From Margaritifera margaritifera (lineage: Eukaryota; Mollusca; Bivalvia; Unionida; Margaritiferidae): DNA of 64,000 bases. The stretch's first letter is position 1; every line of letters begins with the position of its first letter. Below the pieces are notes generated by a model that was given only the letters and a program-made list of their open reading frames with translations, was not told where the DNA came from and made no database searches. Below, piece by piece: positions 36,257 to 49,381 of this stretch. The translations under genes and the position numbers were made by a program. The DNA is taken from positions 1,682,501 through 1,746,500 of the forward strand of contig JAQPZY010001501.1 in NCBI GenBank assembly GCA_029931535.1, given 5' to 3'.

Positions 36257-39200
36257 TATATATATAAGTGAATAGGTCTAGACATAAAACATGTGCAATG
36301 ACATAAAGAATAAAAATAACTACTTGGCTCAGTAATATAGTATTGGCACTGTAATGTACGGTTAGTCAAGATGGGTAGGTATGAGCTTTCCCCCCCCCCC
36401 CCCATTTCCCCCAGTAATTAAGTCTAATAAGATACTCGGGTCATAAAGATACAGCACTACAGCGATTAGACGAAAGAGATATTGACAATATAAATTTCAA
36501 TTCCTTGATAAATTGCACCAATAATGAGTAAAGTCGCACTTAGCATACATTAAAGAATAATGGGGAAATTCGAGACTTGATGAATTTATCTGAGTACAAA
36601 CGGCTTTCTGTTTGCATCTTTAATTACCTACATTTCCTTTAATATTAATGATAATCTTCGATAATAATAAACAAAAAACAACAACAACAAAAAATAGAAA
36701 GTAGACAGGTGTGACAACGTTGAAGGAGACGTGAAATTATTAAAATTGGATCGTCAAGCTGTAATTTCTAACCTTTTCGTATTATTTGCTAATAACCTTT
36801 TGATCAATGTTGTAAAAGAATGAAAAATATGCAAAACTAGATACAATCCTTCCAACGTGAGACTGCGTATAATTCCACTTCGTCAGCATATAATTCCTGG
36901 AAGTTATTTAGGGAAATAGTCTGCCTATAATTATCAAGGAAACCCCACACCTTACGCACGTAAAAAAATGTCTACAATTATTGGAATGCGGGGCAAATGC
37001 GCTTGTCTCGTTCTAATACAGGACCTGTCTTCGGTGCCAACCTTTCTCATTAATTATTGGTGAAGTTCTTGACAGACTCTATCGTTCCAGTCGACGTCAT
37101 CATTATTCTTTATCATCCCAAGTCTGCCTCGATCTCAGAAACGTGCTGATATCAAACTATAGCTTTTATTGAGAAAGAATTACCAAAAATGTACATGAAA
37201 TCTGGGGGTAAAGTTTGACACAGAAACTAACGTATTATAGTCATTTTAATGCTCATCTTTCTCCAGTGTCTGTAAGCTTTAAAGCTAACGAGAGTTTGAG
37301 TTAAAAAAAAGTACCTCTATCCTCTACTCATAATGGACTCCAAGATGTTAATCTTATAAAACAGATCAACTAAAAATATTGTCCATTTTATTCACACCTA
37401 AAATAATAATTTTACAAATACTCGTGATAATACACCTAGTTTTTAGCCTTGTCTTACGGATCCACTGAAATTCTTGCTTGAATTAGGGTTTGCCCTAATA
37501 CATGCTTCTCCAGTTAGTTCTTACATGTAACTGCTGCCTTCATAGATAATTTTCTCTCACCGAAAGAAACCTAATTTAATTATCCCCTAAATAAACCAAG
37601 CATTTGCAGGATAATTCGGCATCATATTTCATAAACTGGAGTTCCAAATTAGGTTTATATGAAAAATAAGGGCATCTGTGGTGAAATGATATCGGACTAA
37701 GTGATCAGTTTACACTGGTCTGGAGATCTTAACCTAAAATCGATGTTCTAGAATGCACCCTTCCTTTGAAATGTTATAGTAATGACTAACTATGATTACT
37801 AATCTGCATAATAATGATGTTCATTATTCATGCCACTGAATTATATAGTATGCACCACGAAAAATGATACTAACAGACAAACGGGAAGACAAATAAACAG
37901 ACATACAGTTATACAAAAAAGTGCTTTGTATTGCAAATTTAAACGTGTACAAACAAACATTGTGCATCATTTCTGCGGTGCCCGCAAAATACTGAAATAA
38001 AAATAAAGTATTAAAAATACATTCCAAATGACAACTTTCACCACATCGAGAACATAAATGGATCTTTTTTCAGCTGTCGTTAGCTTAGCTATACCAAGAA
38101 TGACTTAAATTTGTTATTAAAAATCGCGTATAAAAGTAAGATGATTACTATTTAATATGGACAAAGTTGTAAATTAATGACTGAGATCTGCTGTTTTCCG
38201 AACTTGAAAAAAAGTGAAGACGACATATAGAAACATCACTTAATAGACAATCTTGCACATTTATAAAATAGAAATAGAAATACGAATATAAAAGACGAAG
38301 TATAATTCAGTGTAGATACTGTGATACTTCTGTCCGTTCTATCCTAGGAAAATATAGTTTAACTATTCGAACCTTGAAGGACATAATGATTAGCAAAAAG
38401 TCAAGTTTGGAACACAATAATAATCAAGGGATGGATCAGGGTCAACATAACTATGTTACATTGTCCGCTGAAACAGTGATGTTAGATTAAACATTTCGAC
38501 GGTTGCTTTCGAAAATATCTTATTTGTATTAATCAAAATCTTGAAAACAAAACAAAACAAAAGAAACAAACAAAAACTACAATGTTAAGTAATTGGCTTG
38601 TGTCTCTGAACGATATACGTTTGCCTGACATTCATGTAATTGGGCAGTAAAAGGAAACGATACAACTTTTGCTTTCGACCTATCATTCAAAGAAAAAGTT
38701 GATAATTTGTATGGCAGAAAACACGCATATTACCAAAAGGACTTCTTTTTCATTGAGACACATAAACGTTCCATACATAACAATGACACGAACAATATAT
38801 AAGGCATATATTGTATTATTACCAAAATTTTGTCTACACATATTCTTTTAAATTGTCTTGGTTGATGGACGTGTATATTATTTTGTATGATTTATTTTCT
38901 GTTCTGATGAATAGTTTTTTTTTCTTTAAGGATCCCATATCATTTAAACATTTGAAGATCATGTATCAGTAAACTTGTTAGGCGTGAGTAACTGCTTTTT
39001 TAATTATTATGTACAAAAAATGTAGTATTATTAACCAATATTATTTTATAAAATTTGTATGGCAAAAATATAAAGTACCAATAAAGTACAATTAGTTTAT
39101 AGGTCTGGAATCAGTACCAAAACCCGATATCTGGTTTATATGTGTCCTAATATTTATCCGAATTCTACGCATTTCGACACTTTACGCTTTGATGTTTCGT

Positions 39201-40025
39201 GAAATTAATGCTCCACTTCAACTGCCGTTTCATAAAAAAGATATTGAATTCTGTATGGACGGTCAACTTTTATCGCTCGCGTCAAAAACTGTGCTGATGA
39301 TAGTGTCCCTAAAGTCGCATTCTTTTCTATTACATCAGTGCTCCGTACAATCAAGCATTACTATGAAATTCATCTAATATCCAATAACCTGTAAGCTTAG
39401 TAAACGAATCCAAAATAATCGATATTGTTCAATTCAAACTGTTGAGTATTTCAGGCGCCATTCAGGAGACGGGAGCTGTTTGTTTTTTCATCTTCTTAAT
39501 GCCTCAGTACACTTGATCGTATCAAAACATCACTAAATTAAACCTAAGACATAAAAAACCATTGCTGTCATTTTTCACACTAAATAAAAATAATCAGTTT
39601 GTCTAGAAGACAATAAACCACTAGAAGAGAGATGGGAATACTTTTGAAAGAAGATTTTATCGCTTCCGGTTACAGCTTCGCTTCCGGTTACAGCGTCTAT
39701 AAATTACATTATTCCAGTTTTTACTGTGATGAAAAGGCAAATGACAGAAGTAAGACAATTGTGAAGTTTTATGAGTCGTTTAAAGCACTAACTATACTTA
39801 GCATTCGTTTTCTTCTTCTTTTGGATTATATATTGAAAAAATACATAATAATTGCAGTTTTATCATTTTAGGTATGTATTTCAAGTTCTATCCAGGGAAG
39901 ACAAGTTTCGGTATGTAAAATTGTTATGGATTTTGTTCCATATATATCATGAAGAAAGTTTAAACATTTTGTAATTATACCGTTTTACGTATGACTGAAC
40001 ACCTCACCCGCCACCCACCCCAACA

Positions 40026-40027
<2 letters not shown>
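36257..40027. other. Long non-coding stretch, no gene seen
   Basis: AT-rich. It contains a C run at about 36,390-36,403, which the 140-residue minus frame at 36,405-35,983 crosses together with the CT/AT array, and a TCGCTTCCGGTTACAGC direct duplication at about 39,660-39,692. No frame with a recognisable domain and no element ends were found. Confidence 0.6.
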
Positions 40028-40066
<39 letters not shown>

Positions 40067-40076
40067 ACACACACAG
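40028..40076. repeat. (CA)n dinucleotide array
   Basis: About 24 CA units with one CATA interruption. Confidence 0.97.
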
Positions 40077-41631
40077 TGTGTTTAACAATGATAATGTTTC
40101 TGACGTTGACGGTTTATTCATCCTATAATGTCCGTTTTACGTCCATGTAGCTTGATCGTATTCCTTACATACTTTAATTAAAATCTCAATCTCATGAATG
40201 AAAATTTAAAATGATCGTGTCATGGGTCAATCATAAGGAAAACAACTCGCGACAGGGTAACGCTCTTAAATAGGGCTAGAACCAAGCAGATTTCCAAGAC
40301 AATGGCTCTATGATATTTTTATATCTTTTTTCATCTAGTCTATAGCCCTGTCCACTTTGACATTTCTCATCTGCACTGCTGACAATGGACCATCTGACCG
40401 CGTTTTCCAACGTCGATATGATTGACAATGACAGAGCAAGTTCCTTCCTTTAGTTATGTCTCATTTAGTTTGACTGTAAGGTCCGACTCCTTTTAACTGG
40501 CCACTGCAACAAGAGAAGCTATATTCCTTTTGTTTTCAATCTGGAATTCAAAGTTCACTGATCGATGTAATTATGGCTTGATGTTTTTATTTGTTTATTT
40601 TTAGGGTTATCCCAAAGAAAATCAACAGCTGAAATAGGTGTAACTAAATACAATTAAAGCTAGCAAGCAGAAAGTATAACTGCTCACATTAAATTCCCAT
40701 TTGTTTCCAAACCTGAATTATACATATATTGATTTCTTTCAAGATTTATCTCGACTCAATGAATCGTATCAGTATATTAGCTGGATTAATTAAATAATCG
40801 AACTACTTTTCTGTCGTCGGACCCATTCTATTAAACGGTTATACTCGCAAGCGCGTTCTTGATATACGAACCAACTTTCTTTTATTCCGCTGTTTTCTGT
40901 TATGCCTTATCTTCCTTGGAAGTACTTTAAATTAAGACATAAAAAGGGCTAATTAAAATGGCATGGCCTCCATTTCTATTGTGCACTTGTTAATGTCAGC
41001 GTCAGACAAAGTCACCTAACGTTTTGGAGCGTGGAGCCAACATTTTTTGCAAATTCCAACTAGGTTAAACGAAACCGGATTTGTGAATTTGTAATGTCCC
41101 TAAACATCACCGAAGTAAACTTCGTCCTTTATAAATCGTTTGTAGTATCACTCTTGACTATCTTTACCCAAAATTTGTTTAAAACGGTTTAAACAGATTA
41201 CATGCATTTCCCAAAACCAAAAAAAAAAACAAAAAAAAAAAAAAAAAAAAAACATTAATCAATTCCGGATAAAATATTTAATCACCGTCTCTTAATCGCC
41301 ATTTAGTGGAACAGATAGTTATTTTCCACACTTTGCTTCAAACAAAAATTTAAGCACTAAGTCTTAACTAAACTTTATTTCATACAAAATCTACTTTGTC
41401 GATAAATGTGGGGGGGGGGGGGGACACAAATGTAAGGTTTTTGTCAACACCGAAGGCATTATCTTACCCTAATTATCCAATTTTTTTTCGACCTAATTGA
41501 CCCTCATTAGTTTACAAATAACTGCAGTGCACGAGGTAAAGAAATCACTGGCTGCTACGAGGAGTGTAAATTACTGGCCAATTGACTGTCTTATCAAAAT
41601 GAAGAGAGCCAATGGCAGTCATTTCCAAACA
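40077..41631. other. Non-coding sequence, no gene seen
   Basis: Includes A-rich tracts at 41,219-41,252 and a G run at about 41,410-41,422. No credible coding frame. Confidence 0.6.
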
Positions 41632-41836
41632 TTAAGCTCATTGCTTCCAAAAACAGCCAAAACTGTGTCGTCACTATTACATTAAGGTCATTGGCTTCCA
41701 AAACAACCAAAACTGTGTCGTCACTATTACATTAAGGTCATTGGCTTCCAAAAACAACCAAAACTGTGTCGTCACTATTATATTAAGGTCATTGGCTTCC
41801 AAAACAACCAAAACTATGTCGTCACTATTACATTAA
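41632..41836. repeat. About 50-bp minisatellite, left part
   Basis: About four copies of a unit containing AAGGTCATTGGCTTCCAAAA, CAACCAAAACTGTGTCGTCA and CTATTACATT. The array is cut by the transposon at 41,837-42,485 and resumes at the right. Confidence 0.94.
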
Positions 41837-42485
41837 GGGGGCGCTCTACAGATAATACATGCTTCTGAGTGAGTGACAGGTGTAAGATGAAGTATTTTGC
41901 ATTTGCAACATGCACAATGGAGAGAATGTTGGCATACCTCTATGTTACTTTCATGTACTGTGGCTGAAATGTCTTTACATATTGTACTTGTGGAAACTGG
42001 ACATGATCTAAGCACACAGCGGACAAAATGGCCGCTCCAAAGTACTCGAAAAATCAGCCTGAATTAGTCAAAAGTGCACTATTTTCAGCAGTTATTAAAA
42101 TAGGGAAACGAATTTTGCCAGAGCAGATAATACCAGCCTCTGAAAGTACTATGAATGAATTAAAAAATATCCAAAAAGTAAAAAAAGTTATCGGCTCTTT
42201 TTTTTTTATTTACCTTTGAAGTCCAGGAAGTGAAAATGACCAAGCGGAGCTAGCAGTTTTTTGAGAGGTGCACATCTTAAGTAAGACCAAGCTGTATACT
42301 CTATAACCCAAATTTCACCCATCAATCATACACCAAAATAAAGGGAATTCAAAGTTCTTTTAACAATACCTAAGATATACAAGGTCTTTTTTAAATAGCC
42401 AGGACAGCCAGTGAGGAAAACCTGGGTAATTCTTTTTCTTTAAAAATCTAACCCTATGCAAAGGACGAAACTGGAGAGCGCCACC
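41837..42485. mobile_element. 649-bp TIR transposon with TAA target duplication (PIF/Harbinger-like), inside a minisatellite
   Basis: The left end is GGGGGCGCTCTACAG and the right end is the inverse of GGTGGCGCTCTCCAG (13 of 15 match). TAA flanks both sides (41,834-41,836 and 42,486-42,488). The neighbouring minisatellite copies carry the uninterrupted ATTAAGGTCATT, so the empty site is visible. A 3-bp TAA duplication fits PIF/Harbinger-type elements; other superfamilies with 3-bp duplications are possible. Two short frames inside (41,833-42,015 minus, Cys-rich; 42,028-42,219 plus) match no transposase I know. The element is probably non-autonomous. Confidence 0.85.
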
Positions 42486-42488
42486 TAA

Positions 42489-42790
42489 GGTCATTGGCTT
42501 CCAAAACAACCAAAATTGTGTCGTAACTATTTTACATTAAGGTCATTGGCTTCCAAAACAACCCAAACTGTGTCGTCACTATTACATTAAGGTCATTCGC
42601 TTCCAAAAACGACAAAAACGGTGTCGTCACTATTACATTATGCTCATTCACTTCCAAAAACAATCCAAACTTTGTCGTCACTATTACATTAGGGTCATTC
42701 GCTTCCAAAACAACCCAAACAGTGTCGTCACTATTACATTAAGGTCATTCGCTTGCTAAACAGCCAAAATTGTGTTGTCACTATAAGATA
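42489..42790. repeat. About 50-bp minisatellite, right part
   Basis: About six copies of the same unit as at 41,632-41,836, more diverged toward the right (TTCGCTTCCAAAA, TTCACTTCC, TCGCTTGCTAAA). Confidence 0.93.
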
Positions 42791-42908
42791 AGTATTTCCT
42801 GCTAAATCATTTTCTCTTCCAAGCCTCGATTTGGCTTTTGTGCAGAAAGAATGTCAAACGGAACTTGTTTATCTGGCAGATGATAATTATTGATTTAAAA
42901 CAGTTATT

Positions 42909-42943
<35 letters not shown>

Positions 42944-43479
42944 AAAAACATTACGCCTACAGTTGCTGATAATTTGTAATTCCATATTTATTAGGCTATG
43001 TTTTAAGATAGCATTTGAATCCGACCTTTCCTTTTAGCAAACTAATGCATCCGGATTAATCAACCCACACCTTTTTATCGTAATACATGACTATGATAGT
43101 GGTACAACAAGAAATAAATTTTCATTTTGTCAATATCATAAAAAGCATAATTGTACAAGAGAAGAAAATAATAGCCATGAAGAAGTCAATATTGAAGACG
43201 CAAGAATCGTTACACGGGCAACGAGACTAGTCAGCATAAACAAATTATACTTGTAAACTGGTTACTTTGGAACGACGTACACGTAAACAGAAGGTAATTT
43301 TGTTCTATAGAATGACCCACAGATCCTGAACTTCTTTTTTTTCTTTTTTAACTTGATTCCGACCAGAAATTAAAAATTCGTATGACAAACAATTTACCAA
43401 ATAACGACTCTTTACGAAATATTAGACTAAGGGCAAAATTATATAAAGAATCTATTCTACCTTCAACCGTTCATAGTTA
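42791..43479. other. Non-coding sequence, no gene seen
   Basis: Includes a poly-A run at 42,911-42,939. No credible frame. Confidence 0.6.
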
Positions 43480-43487
43480 GAATTAAT

Positions 43488-43653
43488 CTGTAGCGTATTA
43501 ATCGGGGGGAGGGGGGGGGGCGGACGGGGCGGTTGCCCCGGGCGCCAGAAGTCTTGGGGCTCCAAAACAGCTAATACAAATTCCGGCCTCACATTCTGGC
43601 CCTTTGGGCCATCATCGTCGCCCCGGGCGCCATTTACCCTTAGTACGCCACTG
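43488..43653. mobile_element. Candidate hAT-type MITE, GC-rich interior
   Basis: The left end CTGTAGCGTATTA and the inverse of the right end, CAGTGGCGTACTA, match at 10 of 13. The flanks GAATTAAT (43,480-43,487) and GAATGAAC (43,654-43,661) match at 6 of 8. The interior carries poly-G and two inverted GCCCCGGGCGCC-type blocks. CAGTGGCGTA ends are common in animal hAT MITEs. Decay makes this less certain than the others. Confidence 0.65.
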
Positions 43654-43661
43654 GAATGAAC

Positions 43662-46470
43662 TTCGGTTATACAAGCTACATCAATGCCACGATGTAAAAA
43701 AATTACTGAATAACTAGCGCTCTAATTTTCCTGTTTACTATAAAACCGGCCAAAGATTATGTCAGATATATCATACTAGTCTCTGTATTGAATATAGCTC
43801 ACAACAACCCATTTATTTATAAGAAATACCGCGTACAGTACGGCAGTTGCTGCAGCATGTAGACTGTAGAACACTATTTAGTATCATCTCCACTTCACAA
43901 CGAACAAACAAATATGTATATTATCAGTTTGCATTGCCCACTAACTGCACAAACTGTAATAAATGGTAATATTGAGTAAAACACTGCTACCAATACTGGA
44001 GTATTCACTGTTGTACAATACTATATTATTCATACGTAACGATTTCGGACTACTCAGTGAGAGACTCTATTTTACTAGTTTCTCTCCTTTTCATGAAATG
44101 ATGCTAATGTATTAATTAAGCGCCACGCGCTTATTTCCCAATCCGAATGCATTCATTTGTATGATTTTTTTTATAGATATAGCAATAAATATTGTTTAAA
44201 TTAAGATTAAGAAGAAGCATATATTATGATATTATGGTAATCAAACAATGTAGGTGGGGCCATGTAATACACTTTACACTCTTTACCTGCATAGTAAAAC
44301 GAACTAAAGAAAGCGATACATGTGATCATAACGTATTAACATTAATTATTTCCTTCTGTTTTCTTTCTTTCTCACTTTTGTTTTTCTATCTATAAGACAC
44401 CTGATCTTGAATGTTGCCGCCCAAATCCACCCCACCCCCCACTCCGCTCTCGAATAATCACCAAAAAAGTCTGTATGGAGTATACAACCTCTAGCGTTTG
44501 CTATTTCAGGTCAATAAATGTTGAGCATGGAAGTTTAGACATCTAGTAGATTAAACAATATGAAATGAGTATAAAACATTATCTGAAATGTTGAGCATGG
44601 AAGTTTAGACATCTAGTAGAACATACGATGAGCATGGAAGTTTAGACATCAAGTAGAACATATGATGAATAGATTAAACCATATGAAATGAGTATAAAAC
44701 ATTATCTGAAATGTTGAGGTCCAAAGCTTGACCTTAAAAGGATTATAAAGATTAAAGATTACTGTGCCTAATTCTGACTAAAACGACGATAAGGAAAAAA
44801 TTATATAGTCTAAACTTGACGTCGGATGGCAAGCTGGATATCTACAACAACACACAGGCCCATTTACAAATCACATAGCAACTCCACTTATGTAAACAGG
44901 AACAAATACAATTTGGGGTAGCCAATGCTGTATAAAGCTTAAATCATAAATTCTTTTCCTTTCGAAGTTGAAGATCACCGCGTACGTTAAACAAATATCA
45001 CTAAAATGTTTCCGTAAAGATTGGTAAAACATATTTCAAAGACATCGTCAATTGCTCATGTTTTACATCTATCCGTTAAACGGACCACCCTTTAAAGATT
45101 GTGATCTAGTTACATGTAATTTCAGATAATTAAATGATGTTTCAACATTAATTCGCATATGACCGTCCGATTTATTATACTGATTTACGGACCATCAATA
45201 TATTCTTCTCCAAAAAAACATTTCAACGAATCATATATGTGACTCCAGTCCAGATCCAGCATATACCATCTGTTCCTCCTGTCGACAAGTATCAAGTAAC
45301 TGTTCTTTAATTGCGCGGAAGGATTGTGTGACATCGGGTAGCCTTAATGCCGGTAAAAATGACTGGGCAAATACTAGATAATGTTACTGGCTTGTACATG
45401 TATATTGTAAACGGGAATTGGATGATAACTGTGCACTTGTCTTCTCAGACTTTGTTTCAATAAACCTTGCTGATAAAACACATTATATCCCGATTCATTT
45501 TCTCCGTTATGCTGTTTTACACGATAAAGTCATGTTGCCGTGTCTTGCCTAATGTGCGTGAATCTTTTTCAAATGATCAAACTGAGGATTTTAGAATTTT
45601 CTAAAGTTATAAAAATAGGCTACGTGAAGAAGAGGCATACCAAAAATCGGTAATCACTTTTCTGAAAACATTCGGAACAAAAGCAAAGGCTTTTCTATGG
45701 ACCAGTACAATACTATCCCTGACAAGTGCATGAAATTTGATTAAGAAGTCGATAAAGTCTTGCCTTTCTTTTTGTCTGCATAAATAGTCCTGGTTCGTAT
45801 GACAGCTGTTTAATGGCAAATAAAGGAACACAAAAGAAATTTCAAACGAAGTCAATACTTTGGATATTCCTTTCAATTTAGCAAATTTACAACCATTCGT
45901 ATCCATTTCAAAATGTGTTGTCATTGAAATATCATTGAAATACACAATTTCTTATTTTTTAAAGTTGTTTAGTAAAATGGAACTGTTATTACTATCAACG
46001 CCATTTTTTCTTTAAGAACACGTGTAATGTGAACGAGATATGTGATATTGTGTTTTGCTGCACCATTAATGAATATTTACTTAAGAAAAATAATTTTGAA
46101 TCAAATAAAGTTTTAGAATTTAACTATCGAAAAAAGGTGATTTTTTCCCCCCTAGTTGCTATCACTTTTGGGTTAGCACTTTTTTCCCCAGGCAATGCAT
46201 ATACGTGCATTTTATGATCGTCATCTTTTAATATACTTAGAACCTTTTGCTAAAAATACTTGCAAAAGTACTTTTTTTGCATATATTAGAAAAGAATAAT
46301 TTTGATTTCTGAAACAAAAATGTAGTTGCCAATTTATCTACTGGATAGAGAGAATTATAGTTATATGCAGGGTAGACATTGTCACATAGTATATCCCATG
46401 AACGAAGATAGGTAATATACGTATCAATATTGATTGTAGCTAAATACTTATCGGACACATTCATATATCT

Positions 46471-46478
<8 letters not shown>
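43662..46478. other. Long non-coding stretch, no gene assigned
   Basis: Contains the partial duplication at 44,519-44,718. The minus-strand frame 45,945-45,607 (112 residues, with KLKGISKVLTSFEISFVFLY and ending WYASSSRSLFL) is the longest non-repeat frame here. It has no motif I recognise and no start context or neighbours to support it. Confidence 0.5.
44519..44718. repeat. Nested direct duplication (about 70-bp and 41-bp units)
   Basis: TGTTGAGCATGGAAGTTTAG followed by ACATCTAGTAGA recurs at about 44,520, 44,590 and 44,630. The ATATGAAATGAGTATAAAAC block recurs at about 44,559 and 44,680, giving an outer pair with a shorter copy between. Confidence 0.85.

Positions 46479-46547
<69 letters not shown>
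46479..46547. repeat. (TA)n dinucleotide array
   Basis: About 34 TA units preceded by GTGTGTG. Poly-Ile/Tyr minus-strand frame is a by-product. Confidence 0.97.
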
Positions 46548-46548
<1 letters not shown>

Positions 46549-46720
46549 CAAGCAGATTTGAAAGTCGTAATTCGTTCCTAGCAAGAATGGAACCCAGGTT
46601 GCGAGTATCGGCAACTATCGCCTAACACAATCCCACTGTAGAAATGCAAGGTATATAAGGTATATAGAAGAAATTTTAATTATGAATTGTCACCTATACA
46701 CCAAGCAGAAAGGAAAGGGC

Positions 46721-46907
<187 letters not shown>

Positions 46908-48074
46908 ACAAGTTTGTTACAAGAGAAATTTAATATACGACTGACTGAGTAAAGAATCTTGAGAAATGAGTGGACTGGTAATACAAGCAGGAAAAGATGA
47001 CCAACGGATAGCTAATGCTTTTATAAGATAAAATGTGCGCGTCGCTCAAATAATTACCTCTACAAGTTTAATTGACATCTTGCCACAGGTGCTTTTACAC
47101 CACTCTTTCCCATTGTTACAGTGATTTCAATGAATAACCCACAACTATTAGCTGGTACTAATAAAGGACACCGTCTGTATTTTTGTATTTGAATTGTCCT
47201 TCATAAGAGATGCCAAATTTGGATGTTATGATTACTAATGCCTTTTTAATACGAAAGATTTCCACTTTTGTTTGCCCCAATAAAGTTTTCTTTTGAATGG
47301 ATTGATGATTATAGCTTTTTCGAACAGATGAATAAATTGTTTTAAGGCTTTAGGAACATCGATTGTGACCCCCCCCCCCTCCCTTTCATTTTTTTATTTT
47401 TTTTAATTCAAAGATTTAAGATTTATTATTAAAGTTGTCTATTACTCATGTTGTGCAATTTGTAATTGTCTTCCATACTTTCATTTTCACAAAATTTTCT
47501 GACGTGCGTGACGCTATGTTCTCTGTACGATATATTCTTAACTTGCCCCTTTCTAAACTATCCTTTTCATCGACCGCTGAAGGAATTTTGTTTAATTTCT
47601 GATTCTAAAGTAACCAGTTAATAACATCTCCACTAAATATTTACAAAGCCTCTTAAGTTTCTGAAAACCTACTAATGTTAATTACAGCATTGGTACCGTT
47701 CACAGATTTAGGCCATATTAAACGGAACACATGAGTAAAGCAACATATATTTAAACGGTCTTAGTCACGATATACGACTATCAAAATACTAACTACTGGT
47801 ACATCATTCGTCGATAATTCTTGTTTCATATTTCCTCTGAGTGGGGGTTAACATGTGGATACTTGCCAGCGGAAAGTGTGTGAAATTGAGCAATAAAGTA
47901 CCATTTGGCAAAGATGTAATTCCAGTAGGTGCAAAATAAATTGAACTTTGCGGCATTAAAAATAATGTTCGATAAATAGAAGGAAAGTAAAATATGATAA
48001 TTTGTTCTGAAATGTATTTCACAGAATGCATCTCATTCACCAGATTCTAAAATTACACACCCTCTTTTAGATTC
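46908..48074. other. Non-coding sequence, no gene seen
   Basis: AT-rich with a C run near 47,370 and T tracts after it. No credible gene. Confidence 0.6.
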
Positions 48075-48082
48075 CCTTACGC

Positions 48083-48269
48083 CAGTGGTCCCCAACGCGG
48101 TGCTCGAGAGCGACAATGCGCCCTCCAAGTTTTTTTGTGTGCCCGTGGATGATGTTATAATGAATAATACAAAATTTAAAAAAATGGGTAAAGTTAATTG
48201 GTTGGTGCCCGCCACTCTCTCATGAACTCACAAATGTGCCCGTAGGCACAAAAAGGTTGGGGACCCCTG
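48083..48269. mobile_element. hAT-type MITE
   Basis: The 187-bp element starts CAGTGGTCCCCAACGC and ends with the inverse of CAGGGGTCCCCAACCT (13 of 16 match). The flanks CCTTACGC (48,075-48,082) and CCTTACAC (48,270-48,277) match at 7 of 8. GGGTCCCCAACC-type ends are known from animal hAT MITEs. No transposase. Confidence 0.87.
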
Positions 48270-48277
48270 CCTTACAC

Positions 48278-49153
48278 TGATCATTCTTTTCAGTTATATT
48301 GTACTATTTAGAAGGTGCCAACAATTATATCAAAATGTATTCAGATTAAAATATTTGTTTTCCCTAATTTACACAGAATGCAATACACTTGCTAAAATTA
48401 CGTTTGAAGACGAAGCGTCATCTTAATATACCAGTACACTGAAATGAAGTACAAATTTGTTTTGCATGAAATTTTCTAAATAAATCTATTTTTTTTTAAA
48501 ACTGACCGAAAGACTATTTGAGACGAATGTAAATCCCAATCTCACTAAAAATAGGAATAGATGCTAATGTCAGAGAACAATTAAAGTTGTTTTCTTACTT
48601 TCGGTGTATTGTGTGCAATTAGAAGGTGAACCAGTCGAACCACGTAAATCCTGTATCATAATGGCGACGTTTAAGTGATGCCCACACATATCGAAAGGAT
48701 AAAAGACAGGCTGACTTGAATTTTTGTAGTTCTCTTTTTGTCCTATTTATTTAATTATTTTTTTTGTCTGACTGTCCATGTTTCTACATATATGTCGATG
48801 CTATCGGTAGCGGATGCCTCCAAATAGTTTCAAATTGCTGATTTGCAGTTGCCGCCGATTTTTAAAAAGAAGGAAATATTGAGACGAATGAGAAATATCA
48901 TGAAGGGAGACCTCGAACAATTGGATCTTTTTAAAGTGGAAATGACATAAACCAAGATGTTACATTTTCAAATTAATTATGATTTATTTCATGTTTTGAA
49001 AAACAGTTATCACTTGGATTTTTTTAATGTAATGCTTAGAATTACGATTCTCCGACACATTGTGAAATTTATATACCTGTATGTGGATCCAAATTCTAAA
49101 GCATCGAGTGGGGATGTTGTGACATACTCTCCTTCACATATTTAATATTCTTC
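48278..49153. other. Non-coding sequence, no gene seen
   Basis: AT-rich. A 62-residue plus frame (48,957-49,145) has no recognisable domain. Confidence 0.6.
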
Positions 49154-49381
49154 TGGAATTACCGTTGTTTTGACTGGCATTACCATTGTTTTGACTGGAA
49201 TTACAATTGTTTTGAGTGGCATTACCATTGTTTTGACTGGTATTACCGTTGTTTTGACTGGCATTACCGTTGTTTTGACTGGAATTACCATTGTTTTGAG
49301 TGGCATTACCATTGTTTCGACTGGTATTACCGTTGTTTTGACTGGCATTACCGTTGTTTTGACTGGCATTACCGTTGTTTA
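49154..49381. repeat. 21-bp minisatellite, about 11 copies
   Basis: The unit is ATTACCGTTGTTTTGACTGG plus C, with A and T variants at the junction (GGCATT, GGAATT, GGTATT) and GAGTGG or GACTGG. On the minus strand it reads as a seven-residue NNGNASQ-like repeat, and on the plus strand as GITVVLT-like. The changes fall at amino-acid-altering positions in both readings, so I do not call it coding. Confidence 0.95.
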
